DNA from: Aquila chrysaetos chrysaetos
Lineage: Eukaryota > Chordata > Aves > Accipitriformes > Accipitridae
NCBI RefSeq assembly: GCF_900496995.4
Contig: NC_044023.1
Coordinates: 23,134,453-23,198,452, forward strand
Reading direction: 5' to 3'
DNA length: 64,000 nucleotides
Below the pieces are notes generated by a model. The model worked only from the letters and a program-made list of their open reading frames with translations. It made no database searches and had not been told where the DNA came from. Made by a program: the position numbers and the translations under genes. Every line of letters begins with the position of its first letter. Within the stretch, counting starts at the first letter, position 1. Shown here in pieces: positions 48,709-61,891 of this stretch.

Positions 48709-51700
48709 CGGCGGCGGCGGCGGCGGGGCGGCGGCGGGCGACGAGTACGAGCGGCGTTACAGCGGAGCCTTCCCGCCGCAGCTGCGGGCCCGGTTGCGCG
48801 ACGCCGCCCGCGGTATGTTCGTCTTCGGCTACGACAGCTACATGCGGCACGCCTTCCCCAGGGACGAGCTCGACCCCCTCCACTGCCGCGGGCGAGGCCC
48901 CGACCGCCACGACCCGTGAGTCGCCGCGGGGCGCGGGGCGGGCGGGCGGGCGTGTGTGTGGGAAGGGGCCGGCGGGGCCTGAGGCCGGGCTTTTCTCTTC
49001 CCAGCTCCAACCTCAACATCAACGACGTCCTGGGAAACTACTCGCTGACGCTGATCGACGCGCTGGACACGCTGGCGGTGAGCCCGGGGAGCGGGGAGCG
49101 GGGCGGGGGGGAGGCCCGGGGCCGGCCCGGGCCGTGAGGTGTTCGCCACGTCTTAGCTAGACGTCAGAGTTTGCCGTCCCTGTGAGGAAGGCTGCGGTCT
49201 CGGTCTCTGCAGCCGTCACGGCCGAGCTTTGCTCGACGGGAGCCGCTGCTTCGGTGTAAGGGAGGGGGGGAGGTTCGGGTGGGCAGCTGGGGCGAGCGAA
49301 CTAAATTTCACTCGTGAGTTTAAAGGTACGTTAACGCAGCCGGGATGCGCTGCCGAAGAGTAAGTCTTTTGCTGGTCAAACTCCGAAGGAGGTGTCTTAG
49401 CAGGATAGGGACGTTACTGCCTGGAAGGCTGAAGTCAGCTGAGGAGAGGCTTTGAGAGACGAGGAGCCCCAAACGCCCTTGAACGTGCGTGAGCCTCGCT
49501 TGCTCTCTTCCCTTGGTCCGGCTGTTAGCAGTGAAACGGGCGCCTGTTGCAGTTCGCCGGGTGGTTTATTCCCAACCCCGCTGTGGGAAACCGGCAGTCA
49601 AAGCTCGCTCTCGGGCACAGAGCTGGGCTTAGAAGGGCTGTGAAACTGCAGGACTCAGCTGTGGGATGGTCGGATTGAGGAGGGAGCGTGGTCATGAGCT
49701 GTCACCTTGACAGTGGGCAGCGCGCTGGAACGGACTTTGAAGGAAAGAGCTAAAGGGGAAAACGAGGATGTAGTGCAGCGTTAATTTATTCAATGTTCTC
49801 TTGAAGATGGGCCTTGCTAGGTTCATCTGCCCTGGTACTGAACAACACTGATCTTGTCCCTTGCCCTGAGGTTGAGCTTGCAAACACAGAAGATCTGGTA
49901 TCTTGAACTGACTCCATATTGGGAAAAAAAAAAAAAAAAAAAAAAGCTAGTGGAGCTGAAGAAGAGGGGTACTTGGTAGAGAAACCTGGTGAGAGGTTGA
50001 AGGAAGACGGTGACAGAAAGTTTCAAACTGGAGGGAGTCACTCCACAGTGTTTTTCAAGGACCGGCCATGAATCTAGTGCTGTTTAGTCTTTGTGTGTTA
50101 ACGTTGTTAATGCAAAAAGTGCTGATGTTTCATGCAGAGCTGCTGATAGAGATGAATTCCCAATATGAAGAGTAGGTGAGATGACATTGTGAGGAACCAG
50201 TTAAAATTGTAATGAACTTCAGCAATATGAAGGTCTAATAGTTTGTAAGTGAGACGTTATGAAACCTTTCACTTCGGAGGAGAAGGTGGTGCTGGGTGTA
50301 TGCTAGCTAACAGCTGGATCACGAGCTAGCAGTGTTACACATGCAAGGAAGGACAAGTGTACTTCGAGACATACCAGCAGAGATTTCCAGGAGACACAGA
50401 GGAAATTTTGGAGATCTTCCCCAAGGCTCAGGTGAGATCTCTTCAGGGATACTGCCATCACACAGGAAGGGTCACAGGACACGCATGGGTTGCTGAGAGG
50501 TATGTCAGGAGGAGAGTTTATCTCATTCAGGATGACTGTAAGATCTCTGATTGTTTTGTTTGGCAGAGAGGGCCTGACTGACGCATAAATCTGCATAAAG
50601 AGTGGTGAAAGGAGGGAGGGGAAAAAAGCTGTAAAGCTGCTTCTCGCCTGCTAAAATAGACCATCGTATGCATTTCTGATAAAATTTGAAGATAATGTGA
50701 GAAGCAACTCCGTTTGATGTTAGTACTGGTAGTATGGTGTCATGGAGAAGAGCCCCTTCCCTGCACTCCTTATGCATATTTAGAGACCCCCTTAGGCTTC
50801 ATTAGTCTCATTTTTGCAGCCAGGGCAGATTCTTAGCCTTCTGGAGTGTTGGGGCTCATTGATGCACCGGATCTGTGGTGCGTTTCTCTCCTCTTGTGCA
50901 GAAGGTGGTGTGTGCAAGGACTGTATGTGCGCTTCGGGTTATAAAATACTTCCTATTGCTACAACGGAATTGCAGCTCTGTGGTGAGGAGGTCTCAGCTG
51001 TTTAACTGAACATGGCAGTTATGAACAGAACTGAAAGCAGGAAGTGAGGGAAACCTTGGTTTTAACTGAAACAACAGTTACGGATCCATGCTACGTGGCT
51101 GATGGTGTGTTGGCTTAAACAGTTACCTTCCTGTCCTTGTTTGCCAGTGGTTCAGTGTCCTATCCATACCTTTTGGGGCAGTACGTAACTTTCTTTTCTC
51201 AAACATAAAACTTGTGGTTCCTAGAGTCTCCTGTGTTTTGGAAGCTTGTGTACAGAGAAAGCCTATTTTGCTCTTCATCTGCTCAGATCAAGCGTGTGAA
51301 TGCTTTCCCTGCTAAGTCTGGGTAATGCAAAGGGCAGGCTAGCTGGCACATGGTGCTTTGACGGTTCAAGAGGTAAGTAAGTTCCCTGTACACCCAGCCT
51401 TATCATGAACTTAAGCAAGCGGGAACCTGTGTTTTCCTTCCACATTCCTGCTTCCTTGAAGCTGGGGCTGAATTTACGTCTGTCTCTGGATATAGTGGAA
51501 ATCAATTGCTAAGGTATACCTATAGAAAACTGGCATGAGGGAACTCCTGGGCATGGCATGCAGTGTTGAGTCAAAAGCCCGGAGGGTTGGACTCCTCTGG
51601 TCAAATAAATGTCAAATCAGACTTCATTGTTCTGCATGTTGTGTTACCTTTTAAGCTAAACTTAACTCTTAAACTGATAGTTTAAGCAGTTAAAACACTC

Positions 51701-54700
51701 AGTGTGCTAGATCTTAAGAGTTTTTAGACTCCTGCTCTAAGAGATCACCCACAAGGCTGACGTTGGGGGTGGAAGAGCAAGTGAGTGCATAGATTAGTAA
51801 AACAGTCAAAAATATATCTTTGTGGATTTCCCTGTTTTAACATATTTTTTTAAAAATGAACTTTTACATGTCACTAGGATGGGTAACTCCCTGGAAAGTC
51901 TTTTTAGCAGGAGCTTGAAGTACTGCATTCTGTATCTAGTTAAGATGGCTGTTGGTCTAAAATGTGAACTTGCTGTTCTCTTCCCCAACCCTCTTCTGAA
52001 GCAACAATTAGACAAAATAGATTTGTTTTTATGTAAAAGGTAATGGGAAACTCCTCAGAATTCCAGAAAGCAGTGAAGTTGGTGATTGACACCGTTTCAT
52101 TTGATAAAGACTCAACGGTCCAAGTTTTTGAGGCAACAATCAGGTACGTCACTCTAAGTTTCTGTCTTTAAAACAGTAACAAGGTTAAAGACTTGGTGTG
52201 CATATATGGGAGCACCAAAGTAAAATCATTGATAAGGATGTCTTTGGTAGGCTTTATTCCATAATTTTTGCTCGAGTAAGTTGTTTTTTAACCTTTTATG
52301 AAAATATTCCATCCTTTCATAATTAAAACAATTTTAATGAGTGACATGTGACTTGAAGCAGTGATACAATGGTAGTCTCAGCTGTCTTTGGCTTGCAGAC
52401 TGCTACTTTTTTGTTGTTGCTCTTGCAGCGGAGACTCAGATCTGTGCACAGCAAACAGCCCTGCTGACAGGTTTCCCCTGTTTTGGATTTCTTCCATGGA
52501 CCTTCTTGCTTTCACTTTTCGTTTTAGATGAAAAACAGGCCCGTCTGTCTTGGAGATGAGTTTAAAATACTGCCTGATTTTAAACGGCTTCGTTTTCTGA
52601 ACGTCTTAAATAGTGTTTATATTCACTTGCTACTTAACTTCACTCATAAATAGACTTGGCATGTTGCAAGAAGCTGCTGGGTTAGGTAAATTTCGCAGAA
52701 CTGGATCTTGGGATTACTGTGGTTAGCAAGCAACATGACTTCCTAGATGTTTTCACTACTGGTGGGGAAAAAAGCAGATCTCTTTCTGTAGCGCCTGTAA
52801 GGTACACAAAGTAATACTTCTGTTAAACACGATACTGGTAAGGGTTTAGCTGAAGAACTAGGTTCAGATCAGATTTAAAAACTGAAGATCTTTTCCTTTT
52901 CCCGTAGGGTTTTGGGAAGCCTGCTTTCTGCCCACATAATAATTACAGATACCAAACAGCCTTTTGGTGATATGACCATTAAGGATTACGACAATGAACT
53001 GTTGCATATGGCTCGGGACCTAGCAGTGAGACTACTTCCAGCCTTTGAGAACACCAAAACTGGAATTCCATATCCTCGGGTAAGTGAGCACACCAATGCA
53101 GTGGGGAAATAATCTATAAGTAGTAATTCACCTGTCCTACAACTCAAATTCTGTGCCCTCTGTGTGCCTTTATATGTGCAGTTGGGGTATTGAACCTGCT
53201 CTAAGTTACATTAAAATGGCGTGGGGGGGAAACTGTGCTAAGTTATGGTGACATGGACAATACGTAAGTTACTCCTTAAGCCTAGTAAATGTTTTTTTTA
53301 GGCTGTTTTTTCACTCTGTCTATATTGTTCCGTACGGGTCAGTAGTCATTTGTTTCTGTGCTGTTTGGCTGGAACGTGTCCCGCTCTGCGCTTTCTTCCT
53401 ACATATCACGCAGCAGCAAACAATGCTGTCATTAAGAAGGTTAACAAGAAATACTGTAAAGGCAAATAGCCTGGGAAGGTGACTTTATTGGTGACTTGGT
53501 ACTAAGATAATTGTGCTAAAATAAACCTCATCTAAAATATTTGTCATACTGCACTTCGATTTTGTAATTTTCTTGAATACTGCTCAGCTGAGAACTCGAG
53601 AATACTGCGGTATTCTTGAATATTGCATCCTCTCGTTTTAAGCGGATGCAGTTCGCAAGGAGAAGGATGTCAGTTCTGGTGGAACAACTCTAAACTGTAA
53701 AACTAATTAGCACTTGCCTGACTACTTTTAATTTCTGGGGACAGCAGCACTGCTTTTCCTCCAGACCTGTCAGGCTCTAGAAACATGAACTTTCACTTCT
53801 GTTCAGAGTCTGGGAATCCAGTGGCAGGTGGTGTAACTTCCCTTCAGCATTTTGTTCCATGGGGCAGTTGAGGAGCATTCACTGAGGAAACTCTTGTTTT
53901 CAACAGCACTAAATGAGGGGAAGCAGTACTTGCATCGCCCTTGGAAGAACCTGAATGTGTAGTAGAAGTGATGAACAAGTGGACTGAAATTTGGAAGGAT
54001 TAGCAAGTATAAAAGTAGCAAAATTAGGGTTGTCCACCTTGAGCACGATGTTAGGAAGTTGGAAGATGAATTTCAGGAATTCTTCAGAAAAGCTTTTTGA
54101 CCAAGCAGTGATACGCTGGCTTTCTAACTATATACATGTTGCATGCTACATATTGCAAAAACTAATTAAAAAGGCTTTGTAATAAATGTAAGACTGCAGA
54201 TGTGAGAGCACAGCTGTATGAGGTGCAGCGTGCCTTCTTTCCGTTAGCACTCTCTCTACCTGCTTCACAGGTCAATCTGAAGAAGGGGGTACCTCCAGAC
54301 AGCAATAATGAAACTTGTACTGCGGGAGCCGGTTCCTTGCTGGTGGAGTTTGGTATCCTTAGCAGGCTGCTTGGTGATTCCACATTTGAATGGGTGGCCA
54401 GGAGAGCTGTCAAAGCACTCTGGAGTCTCAGGAGCAATAACACCGGACTGCTAGGTAATCTCGTCAGAGGTGATGCTATACTGAGTGGCTCCATGTTTTA
54501 ACCTACCTCAGTCTCCTGTAGCAGAATGCCATCATGCTACAGGTTTCTTTCACATAACGTAAACTTTGTCGATCTGCTTCTTCTGTAGCTGTTAAGTCAT
54601 GCTCTCCTTGTGTACTCATGGTTTGTGTTGACAAATGGCACTTTGTAATTTTGTAAGAAACATGGAGCATCTGAATGACTTCTTAGGGCACAGGTTTCCA

Positions 54701-57700
54701 AAGACAAATTTTTCATGAAGCTGGGAAATGAAACCCATTAATATAATTTAGATTGGCAGATGACTAAAAGGTACTTAAAATAACTGCATGTGTGTGCTAG
54801 TTCCTTGGATGAATGCCCTGTAACACTTTATTTTGATAGTAATCTTTGATCATTCCACCATAAGACTTTCTGAAGATGTAATATTTCCAAATTCTGGTTC
54901 TTGATTGTTTTTCTCTGATGTACTTGGCAACTTTGGACTAAACTTTTTGCCTGTTCTGAAAGGAAATGTTGTGAATATTCAAACTGGCCATTGGGTTGGA
55001 AAGCAAAGCGGCTTGGGAGCAGGGTCAGATTCATTCTATGAATACCTTCTGAAGTCTTACATCCTCTTTGGAGAAAAGGAAGATTTGGAGATGTTCAATG
55101 ATGCTTATCGGAACATTCAGAACCACTTAAGAAGAGGGTATGTTATTTACTCATATGAGTATCAATTCTGTAAGTAATGAGTACTCAAGCAAGATATGAG
55201 AGATAGTATAGTGTTTTGTGTCACGCTCTAGAAAATTTGTGTTCTCTTTTTTTCTTTAAAAAGCAAAATCTTATTTCCATGGTAGTTACCATGGAAATAA
55301 ATTTTAACGTTCCCTTCACTCCTTAGTCAACTGATCTGAATAGCACTATTGGTGCAAAGAAGCTAAACAGGTTACTGTCCGAGTTAGTAAATGTTAGGCT
55401 GAGAGGAGGCTGTAGAACTACAGAGGAAATGTATTGAATTGGCTGGTTTAGTACTTCTTAAGGCCTGATCTTACCTAGCATGACTTTTTGGTAGAGATTC
55501 TGCTGACATAACTTAAGGATATGATGTGCATACCTCTATCAATTAATTTTTCTGAGAGCATGACTGGCGTTTTGATTCGTTTCAAAATGGCTTTGAGCCT
55601 AGCACAACAAATCTGTGGCTCATTCTCTTTGCTGGTGGCAGTGCTGTAAAATGAAACATGCATTGTGTTCTTCTAAAATAGTGAATGTTTACACATGCTT
55701 ATTGTTACTTGGCAGTCGAGAAGCTTGCAATGAAGGTGAAGGTGACCCTCCTTTGTACGTTAATGTAAACATGTTCACAGGACAGCTGATGAACACGTGG
55801 ATTGACTCTCTGCAAGCCTTTTTTCCTGGACTACAGGTAAACTTTCATTCTGTTAAAGAGCGAACGACACAGTAGAGGAGCGTCAGAAAGGCTCATTCTA
55901 ATCCTAGGCCGTGTATAAGTCTAAGCATCTCTTCTGAGATGAGCTTCAACCTGCAGGTTTACATCTGGCTGCTCTGATAAGAGAGTCTTAGGGAGGTTCA
56001 GCTTCTGCCTCAGCATAACAGTATTGGAAGGCCTGGCCTCTTCTCTATTAGATTTGAGGTACTTCTTAACATTTCTCATTTGACCTCAGCATTTGTATAC
56101 CACGCTGTGAGGCTGAGCTCCACTGAAGCTTTTAGTGTGAAGGAGTTAATACATTAGCTTTGTTTTTTGTGAGTTGTTTTTTTTTTTTTTCAGTCTCCCC
56201 TTATGAGGGGAGTGTTTTATTATATGGCATGTTCTTATACAGAGCGGAAAGCAATTTGCTGGCTTGCAGTATTAAGCGTGCATGTTTACGGCTGTTGTTG
56301 TGCCTAGGTATTGATAGGAGATGTGGAAGATGCTATTTGTCTCCATGCTTTTTATTATGCCATATGGAAACGATATGGAGCTCTCCCAGAAAGATACAAC
56401 TGGCAATTGCAAGCACCGGATGTTCCCTTTTATCCACTGAGGCCAGAATTAGTGGAGTCCACATATCTTCTTTATCAGGTACCTGACTTTTCTCAGCTTG
56501 CAGCTGTTTTTGTTTTGGCAAAAATGGTTTCGTTCAGACAGTCCCTTTTTCTACCCCATGCCTGCTAAAATTTGGTGCTTCTGGATCTGCCTGTTCTTAT
56601 ACGTAGGTCTCTGTCTAGGCACTAGATTGTTATGCAATGTAGTTGCTATGTTGTTTGCTTAAAAATAAGACAGACAAAAATGAGACTAAACAACCTTTTG
56701 AAAAAATAGCTGGCAGATTTTTACGAGGTAGAGACTTGTGACTTCTTAATAGAAATCGTTGAAGTAAATGTAATAGCTTTCCTTGCTATATTGTCTAGGC
56801 ACAGTCTCCAGCTGGCAGAAGATACAGTAACCTAAAATAGCTTTCTGGCTGCAAGAAAGCTATCAAGGAGTTTGAATTTACTACAAGTTTTATTAGGATT
56901 TGCACTAAAGCAAATGTGAGAAGCTTGCACAGAGTAATCTAAGTCATGTTCCTATAAAGATAGGTTTACTGTAATGCACCAGAATCTGACACTAGTAGGC
57001 CTTTCTTTTAAGTGTTATTTTTACAAGATTTTGAAGTTGCTGACTCTAACTCTTGTCTGTCTTCCTTATTTAGGCCACAAAGAACCCATTTTACCTTCAT
57101 GTGGGAATGGATATTCTGCAGAGTTTGGAAAAATACACAAAAGCAAAGTCAGTCTTCCATGTTCTTTGTCTTCTCTCACTGCTATATGCATATATTTTAT
57201 TATATAAATATTGTACAGAATCCAATCTGCCAAATGTAGGTAAACCAGAAAACCCAACCCTCCATGAAAGCCACAAGTGAGGATTTATATATTGAGCAAT
57301 TCTTTCTTTCTCATCTGAAAATGAAATTATGGTCCAGTGACAACTTTATGCCTTCAGAATTTTATAACTACCTTTCAAAATGCCTTGTTGATGATCAGTT
57401 GCTAACAACTGGTAAAATCAGTAGTTTTTTTTTTTTTTTCCTGTGGCTCTTGCAAGAGTATTTCTAACCTCATGGGCCTGTGGTGTTTAACTAAACTGGA
57501 AGGATGGCCTCTAAGATAGACGCTGTTGCGTATTGGCTTTCATCTCAGGACAGTAACAGTGAATCCTGACTGTAATACTGAGTATCTGAACTTCTTGCAA
57601 GACTCAGAGGGAAGATATTGAATTTTTATTCAACTATTGGTATTTACTGATTTTCTAGACAAGTCTATACTAACCATAGGACAGTATAAAACAGTGCCAT

Positions 57701-60196
57701 TCTGCAGTTAAGTGAGAATCAGATGCTGTATAGGGGGTTGACTGAAAGAATTACAAGTGTGCTGTGTGACAGCTTGCAGCTTTGTCATTTGTTAAGTGGT
57801 GGTGGGAGGGAAGAGTAGGTAGCTCGGGAAGAAACCTTTGCATGAGACCAAGCTTCCAGACCTGGGTTTTTCATGTGCTCAGTATGGGGTAATTACCTGT
57901 TTTGTGCAGGGTCCCTCGAGAGTATCTTGCTTCTTTGAGAGACATTTAATAAATCTGCATGATGGAATAGATGAACCAATGATTACAATCTCATCAGAAT
58001 ACCAGACGCCAATAACCAGTGCTTACTTGTAAAAGAGGCTTGTTTCATTTTAACTTCAGACCATTCCAATTGTCGCTAGGGATGAAGTTAAGGAATATCT
58101 AGGGAGCGCTTCAAGTTCAGAAAGCATGGGAACTAAACCCAAATTAATCTTAAATCTTGCAGGTGTGGTTATGCCACGTTGCACCACGTTGTAGAGAAGA
58201 CAAAGGAAGATCGAATGGAGAGCTTTTTTCTCAGTGAAACATGTAAATATTTGTACCTGGTACGTATATGTTCTTCACTTCAAAGATACTCTCTTGCATG
58301 CACTGTGCATAAACATGGCACAGCGAGGGGGCAGGACGTTGTTAATTAGAAACTCTGCTGTGCTCTGGGGAAGAGAGGGGTTTAGGTATTGGAGTGTATC
58401 AGACAGTGCGCTCTTCTTCTTTCTTTGATCCCACCCCAGTCTTGGGGGTTTGAGCAGCTGCCTGAGCGTGGTGTCCTGAACCAGTGCTGGAGAGCTGGCA
58501 ACTCTTATGGGGAGAAGCTAGAAAGGAGAGGGAGCAAAACTGAAGGAACCTACTGCTCAGCTCTGAGCTAAATTGCTGCTTGTAGCCATTTTGCCTGCCT
58601 CGCAGCAGCCTCTGATTTCTCCCCATCAGGCCTTGGCAGTCACAGGAGAAAGCATTTGAGCCGACACTGCTTGAGCTACTGTTCTGAATCTCCTTTAGTG
58701 TAGCAAAAACAAATAAATCTGTGACTGAATGGAAACAGTGGATGCCAGCCTAGCAATGCCTGCATAGTGCAGCTTAGAAAAGTAAGGGCAGTTTAAGTTG
58801 TGTCAGAAGTTTTTCTTTTGCTCTTCGCTTTTTAACTGTTAAAATAAGTCCCTTGCATTAAAACTATTTATTTCCATTTGCTCTAACAGTAGTAACCCAT
58901 TTAGCACTAAAAGGTAATGCTTTTTGTGTGATCCTTCAAATGCATGAGTGCGTGCTTTTTAACTTACTGTTGATGGGACATGAAGAATGTTGCACACATA
59001 CTTTAGCTGTCTCTCCCATCTCTTGTTTAGTTGTTTGATGAAGAGAATCCAGTGCATAAATCTGGAAATAAGTATATGTTTACTACTGAGGGGCATATCG
59101 TGTCTGTGGATGAACGGTTTCGTAACTCACTGTGGCAAGACATCCTCCCTGGAGAAGAGGACAGCGCAGAAAAAATTAAACCTAATGAATTAAAGGCAGT
59201 CAACTTCAGCTCTAATGTAAGGAATACACAGACTGTTCCTGGTTGCGTTGCTGGCGAAGGGCTGTATGTTGAACTGGGTTAGTCAGTAGAAAAAGAGCCA
59301 TTTGGAAGTGTTACTTTATTGCTCTGCAGTGTTTCCTTTACAAATGTCAAATATCTGAGAAGCTCCCTTGTGAAAAACACTTTCAGTAGTAGAATGAATG
59401 GATTAGGATAATGTGAGAGCGATTATGTTGAAGGTGAAACCTGTGTCCTCTTTTAAGTATTTTGCAGCAATTAGTTTGTTCTTTGTTAATTTATTTCCAA
59501 TTATTTTTGCCTTCCCATTTTCTTTGCCCTTAAAATTTTCCAGTGTTGCTGTGATGGGGAAAGAGAAAAGCAGAAGGTCATTTAAACAAAGCTTTTTTTC
59601 CTCAGAATGGTTTTGAGGCATGTAAAGGTGACCTTTTTTAGCTAGGCATCAACTGAGTACAGAGCTATGGATCCAGTGCCTATCACCAACCAAAATATGT
59701 TTTTAATACAGAACAATTTTTTAAAAAATCTCTGCTAGTAGGTTCTAGCATGGTTCCTTTCCTCCTCCCCCCCAATCCTGCAGAAAAAGAGCATTATCTT
59801 AAAAGACATTCACAGTTGTCATAGTGAAGGAAGTCTCAGTTGAATAACAAGCTGCAGCAGTTTGGCGTGTATTTGGAAGCTTGCAGCCTGCACTAAGGAA
59901 ACACTTGCTGTTCATTTATGTGGTTTGTGCTGTAAGTTTGCAAAGAGTGAGGGAGAGGTGGGACCAAAAGTGCTGTTGGGTACGATTTTCTGTACTGGGA
60001 GGAAATCTATTGTTACTGATGCTGAAATGCCTGCTAGATTACAGAGGGTATGGGATTACCTGTTTTCGTATTTGAGTTCTTAAAAATATTCTCATTTTGT
60101 TAACAGTGTAACAGAGTTCCTGATGAGAGGAGATACTTACTGCCATTGAAGAGTAACTACATGAGACAGATTGATCGAATGGTGGGCTTGATCTGA
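48533..60196 (+). CDS. EDEM1: ER degradation-enhancing alpha-mannosidase-like protein 1, 12 exons
   Basis: ER-lumen/membrane GH47 protein that recognises or trims mannose on misfolded glycoproteins and hands them to ER-associated degradation; its family is a known IRE1-XBP1 target. Exons: 48533-48915, 49005-49077, 52040-52143, 52908-53079, 54271-54454, 54963-55137, 55716-55836, 56308-56478, 57074-57147, 58163-58259, 59031-59216, 60107-60196. All junctions are GT-AG and in phase; the product is 609 residues. A hydrophobic signal/anchor spans residues 5-33, then a Pro/Gly-rich linker to about 69. The GH47 domain starts at [11 protein letters not shown] and keeps [32 protein letters not shown] and FTTEGH, which carry the family's acidic and calcium-site residues. 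Sequons include NYS, NSS, NET, NNT and NFS. The end is [10 protein letters not shown]. It is about 48 residues shorter than human (657), essentially all in the N-terminal linker. The start is the family MQW. Confidence 0.98.
49146..49166. promoter_or_regulatory. EDEM1: Two ACGT-core elements in EDEM1 intron 2
   Basis: CCACGTC (49146-49152; reverse GACGTGG, the core of the XBP1/ATF6 UPRE) and GACGTCA (49160-49166, CRE-like) lie 7 bases apart, about 690 bases downstream of the expected start site. EDEM1 is a known XBP1 target, so they are candidates for UPR control. Neither is a full 8-base UPRE match. Confidence 0.35.
49945..50420 (+). mobile_element. Decayed CR1 LINE fragment in EDEM1 intron 2
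   Basis: AACTGGAGGGAGTCACT followed by GTGTTTTTCAAGGACC and CTAGTGCTGTTTAGTCTTTG parallels the CR1 reverse-transcriptase region just before the LFNxFIND motif. Further on, GGAGAAGGTGGTGCTGGGTG and AGCTGGATCACGAGCTAGCA then GTGTTACACATGCA parallel the CR1 stretch GGAGAAGGACTTGGGGGTGC ... AGCTGGACATGAGCCGGCAG. Same order and strand. No intact frame remains, and the 3' end with its short terminal repeat is absent. Comparison is with a remembered consensus, so the boundaries are approximate. Confidence 0.6.
55271..55300. repeat. Near-perfect 30-bp palindrome in EDEM1 intron 6
   Basis: Left arm TTATTTCCATGGTA and right arm TACCATGGAAATAA are exact reverse complements separated only by GT. The core GTTACCATGGAAAT resembles an RFX X-box (GTTNCCATGGNAAC). 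It could be a regulatory site or a remnant of an inverted-repeat element. Confidence 0.85.
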
Positions 60197-61885
60197 ATGG
60201 TTCTTCAGAGTAACTTTTATTGTATGTCAGGAGGAGCATGGAATTTGGCTGTAGACATTCCCCTCCTCTTCAGCTACACGCCTGCATATGCTGAGTCACT
60301 TGGGTATCCCCCATGCTTGTTAGTTTTCAATTATGGACACGAAGGGAGATCAGGTGCTCTTAGGAGTTCTGTCTTCTGAACTGTGGTAACTCCATGTGCC
60401 ACCTGAATAGAGATTTCTTGTTTTAGGACTTCCTATGAAAAATGTTGTTGCGAATGAAGGCTGAATATACTTAAAAAAAAAAAAAAAAAAAAAAAAATCG
60501 GCGTGTGCCACTTAGCTACCTCTTTGTAGCTGTATTACAAATGTCCCTTTAGAAAAGGGTCTAGTATTTAATTTGAAATGATCTTGGGATTGGAGAAGGA
60601 ATGGGAAAGTGCAATTTCTCACACCGAGTTTAATCATTGAATTATTCTGACTAGCAATACACAACCTTAAGTACTACTCAGGTAGGAACCCACTGGTAAT
60701 GGGTTTTGCTGAAACAAAACCGCTCTATCTAGAATAGTATCTTGAAAAGATAACTCCTGATCATATAAAAAGCTATCAGTATAGTCGTGATATCCCTCAT
60801 ATATGCAGTTGTATAGAACTGCACGGTCGTAAGAGCCTGTGGCTGCAGAAACCAGTAATAAAACAAATTGGGTGCCTTTTTTTGTAAGGGAATGGGGGGG
60901 AGGGAGGGGGAAATTGCAAAGCCACTTGGCTGTCAAAGCAGCTAACTTTAGCTTAGCTGAGCAGAAGTTCCAAAAGTTTCATTGTTTGTCATGTTTCTAG
61001 TGCCTTTTCAGGAGAGATGCTGCTAAGAACTGGTGTAACAGTACATGAAGAACAAACTGTTCACATTCCTGACAGCATTAATATGTTGGTGCCTTAAGTT
61101 TTCTTCACTAGCAGGAAAAACTGAGCTTGCTTGGGAAGATGGATAAAGTATTTCTGATTAGCTGGTTACAAAATACAGTGGATCCCAAAGTAACTTAAAA
61201 GAGTAACTTGCATGTGAGATGACTTCTCTGTTTTTAAGATACTGGAAGAATATCAACTTCTGTGCCCATCCCAAAGAGCATTTCTAGGCTGGATTTATTC
61301 TCTCTGTCAGTGCAGTTAATAAAGGAGCTGCCTCTGCATCACCCTGGGGATGGCGTTAATAAGAGTTCTGAGCCTGCAGTATGCTGGCTTTCCTCAGCCA
61401 CAGGACAGTTTGGTACATGCCACCGTAACAGGGTTATGGCTGCAGCAGCTATCGATGCTGACTGTAGTGCTATACTGTACCTGTAAGCTGTGCCTTCTGG
61501 TTACAGTGAGGAATGGTGAGAACCTGCTGTTGCTTCATCCCACCATCCTGAAAGGCAGTTCAGATATGTTTGAGGAACAACTGTCTATGAGCTTTCAGGA
61601 AGAAAGCAGTTAAATTCAGGCAGGGCTGTTGAGGGATGAAAACAAACTGAGGCCAAAACAACTTATTCTAAATGTAACAGGGTGGTTGGGGTTTTTTTCA
61701 GTGGCTCTCCATTGCTTACATGCTTCTTACTTTTGACTACAGTTGAAGTAGTTGAATGTTACTGTTGGGTTAATTATTTTTAAATTAAGGCTTAAATGTA
61801 AGGGCAAACTTGATCTGCTGTATTTTTACCTTCTTGTGACAGCATCGGTTTTCATAAACCATATGTTGCAACTCAAAACTTTTCT

Positions 61886-61891
61886 AATAAA
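61886..61891 (+). terminator. EDEM1: Proximal polyadenylation signal candidate of EDEM1
   Basis: AATAAA in TCTAATAAATATG, followed by TTATTGTTTGAATCTTTT, a plausible U/GU-rich downstream element. Use would give a 3' UTR of about 1.7 kb. Confidence 0.45.

Larger units (their letters stand above)
49078..52039 (+). other. EDEM1: EDEM1 intron 2
   Basis: The longest EDEM1 intron (3.0 kb). Its first 500 bases are GC-rich with two ACGT-core motifs. A poly(A) run (about 49922-49945) and a decayed CR1 segment follow. The rest shows no recognisable element. Confidence 0.85.
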
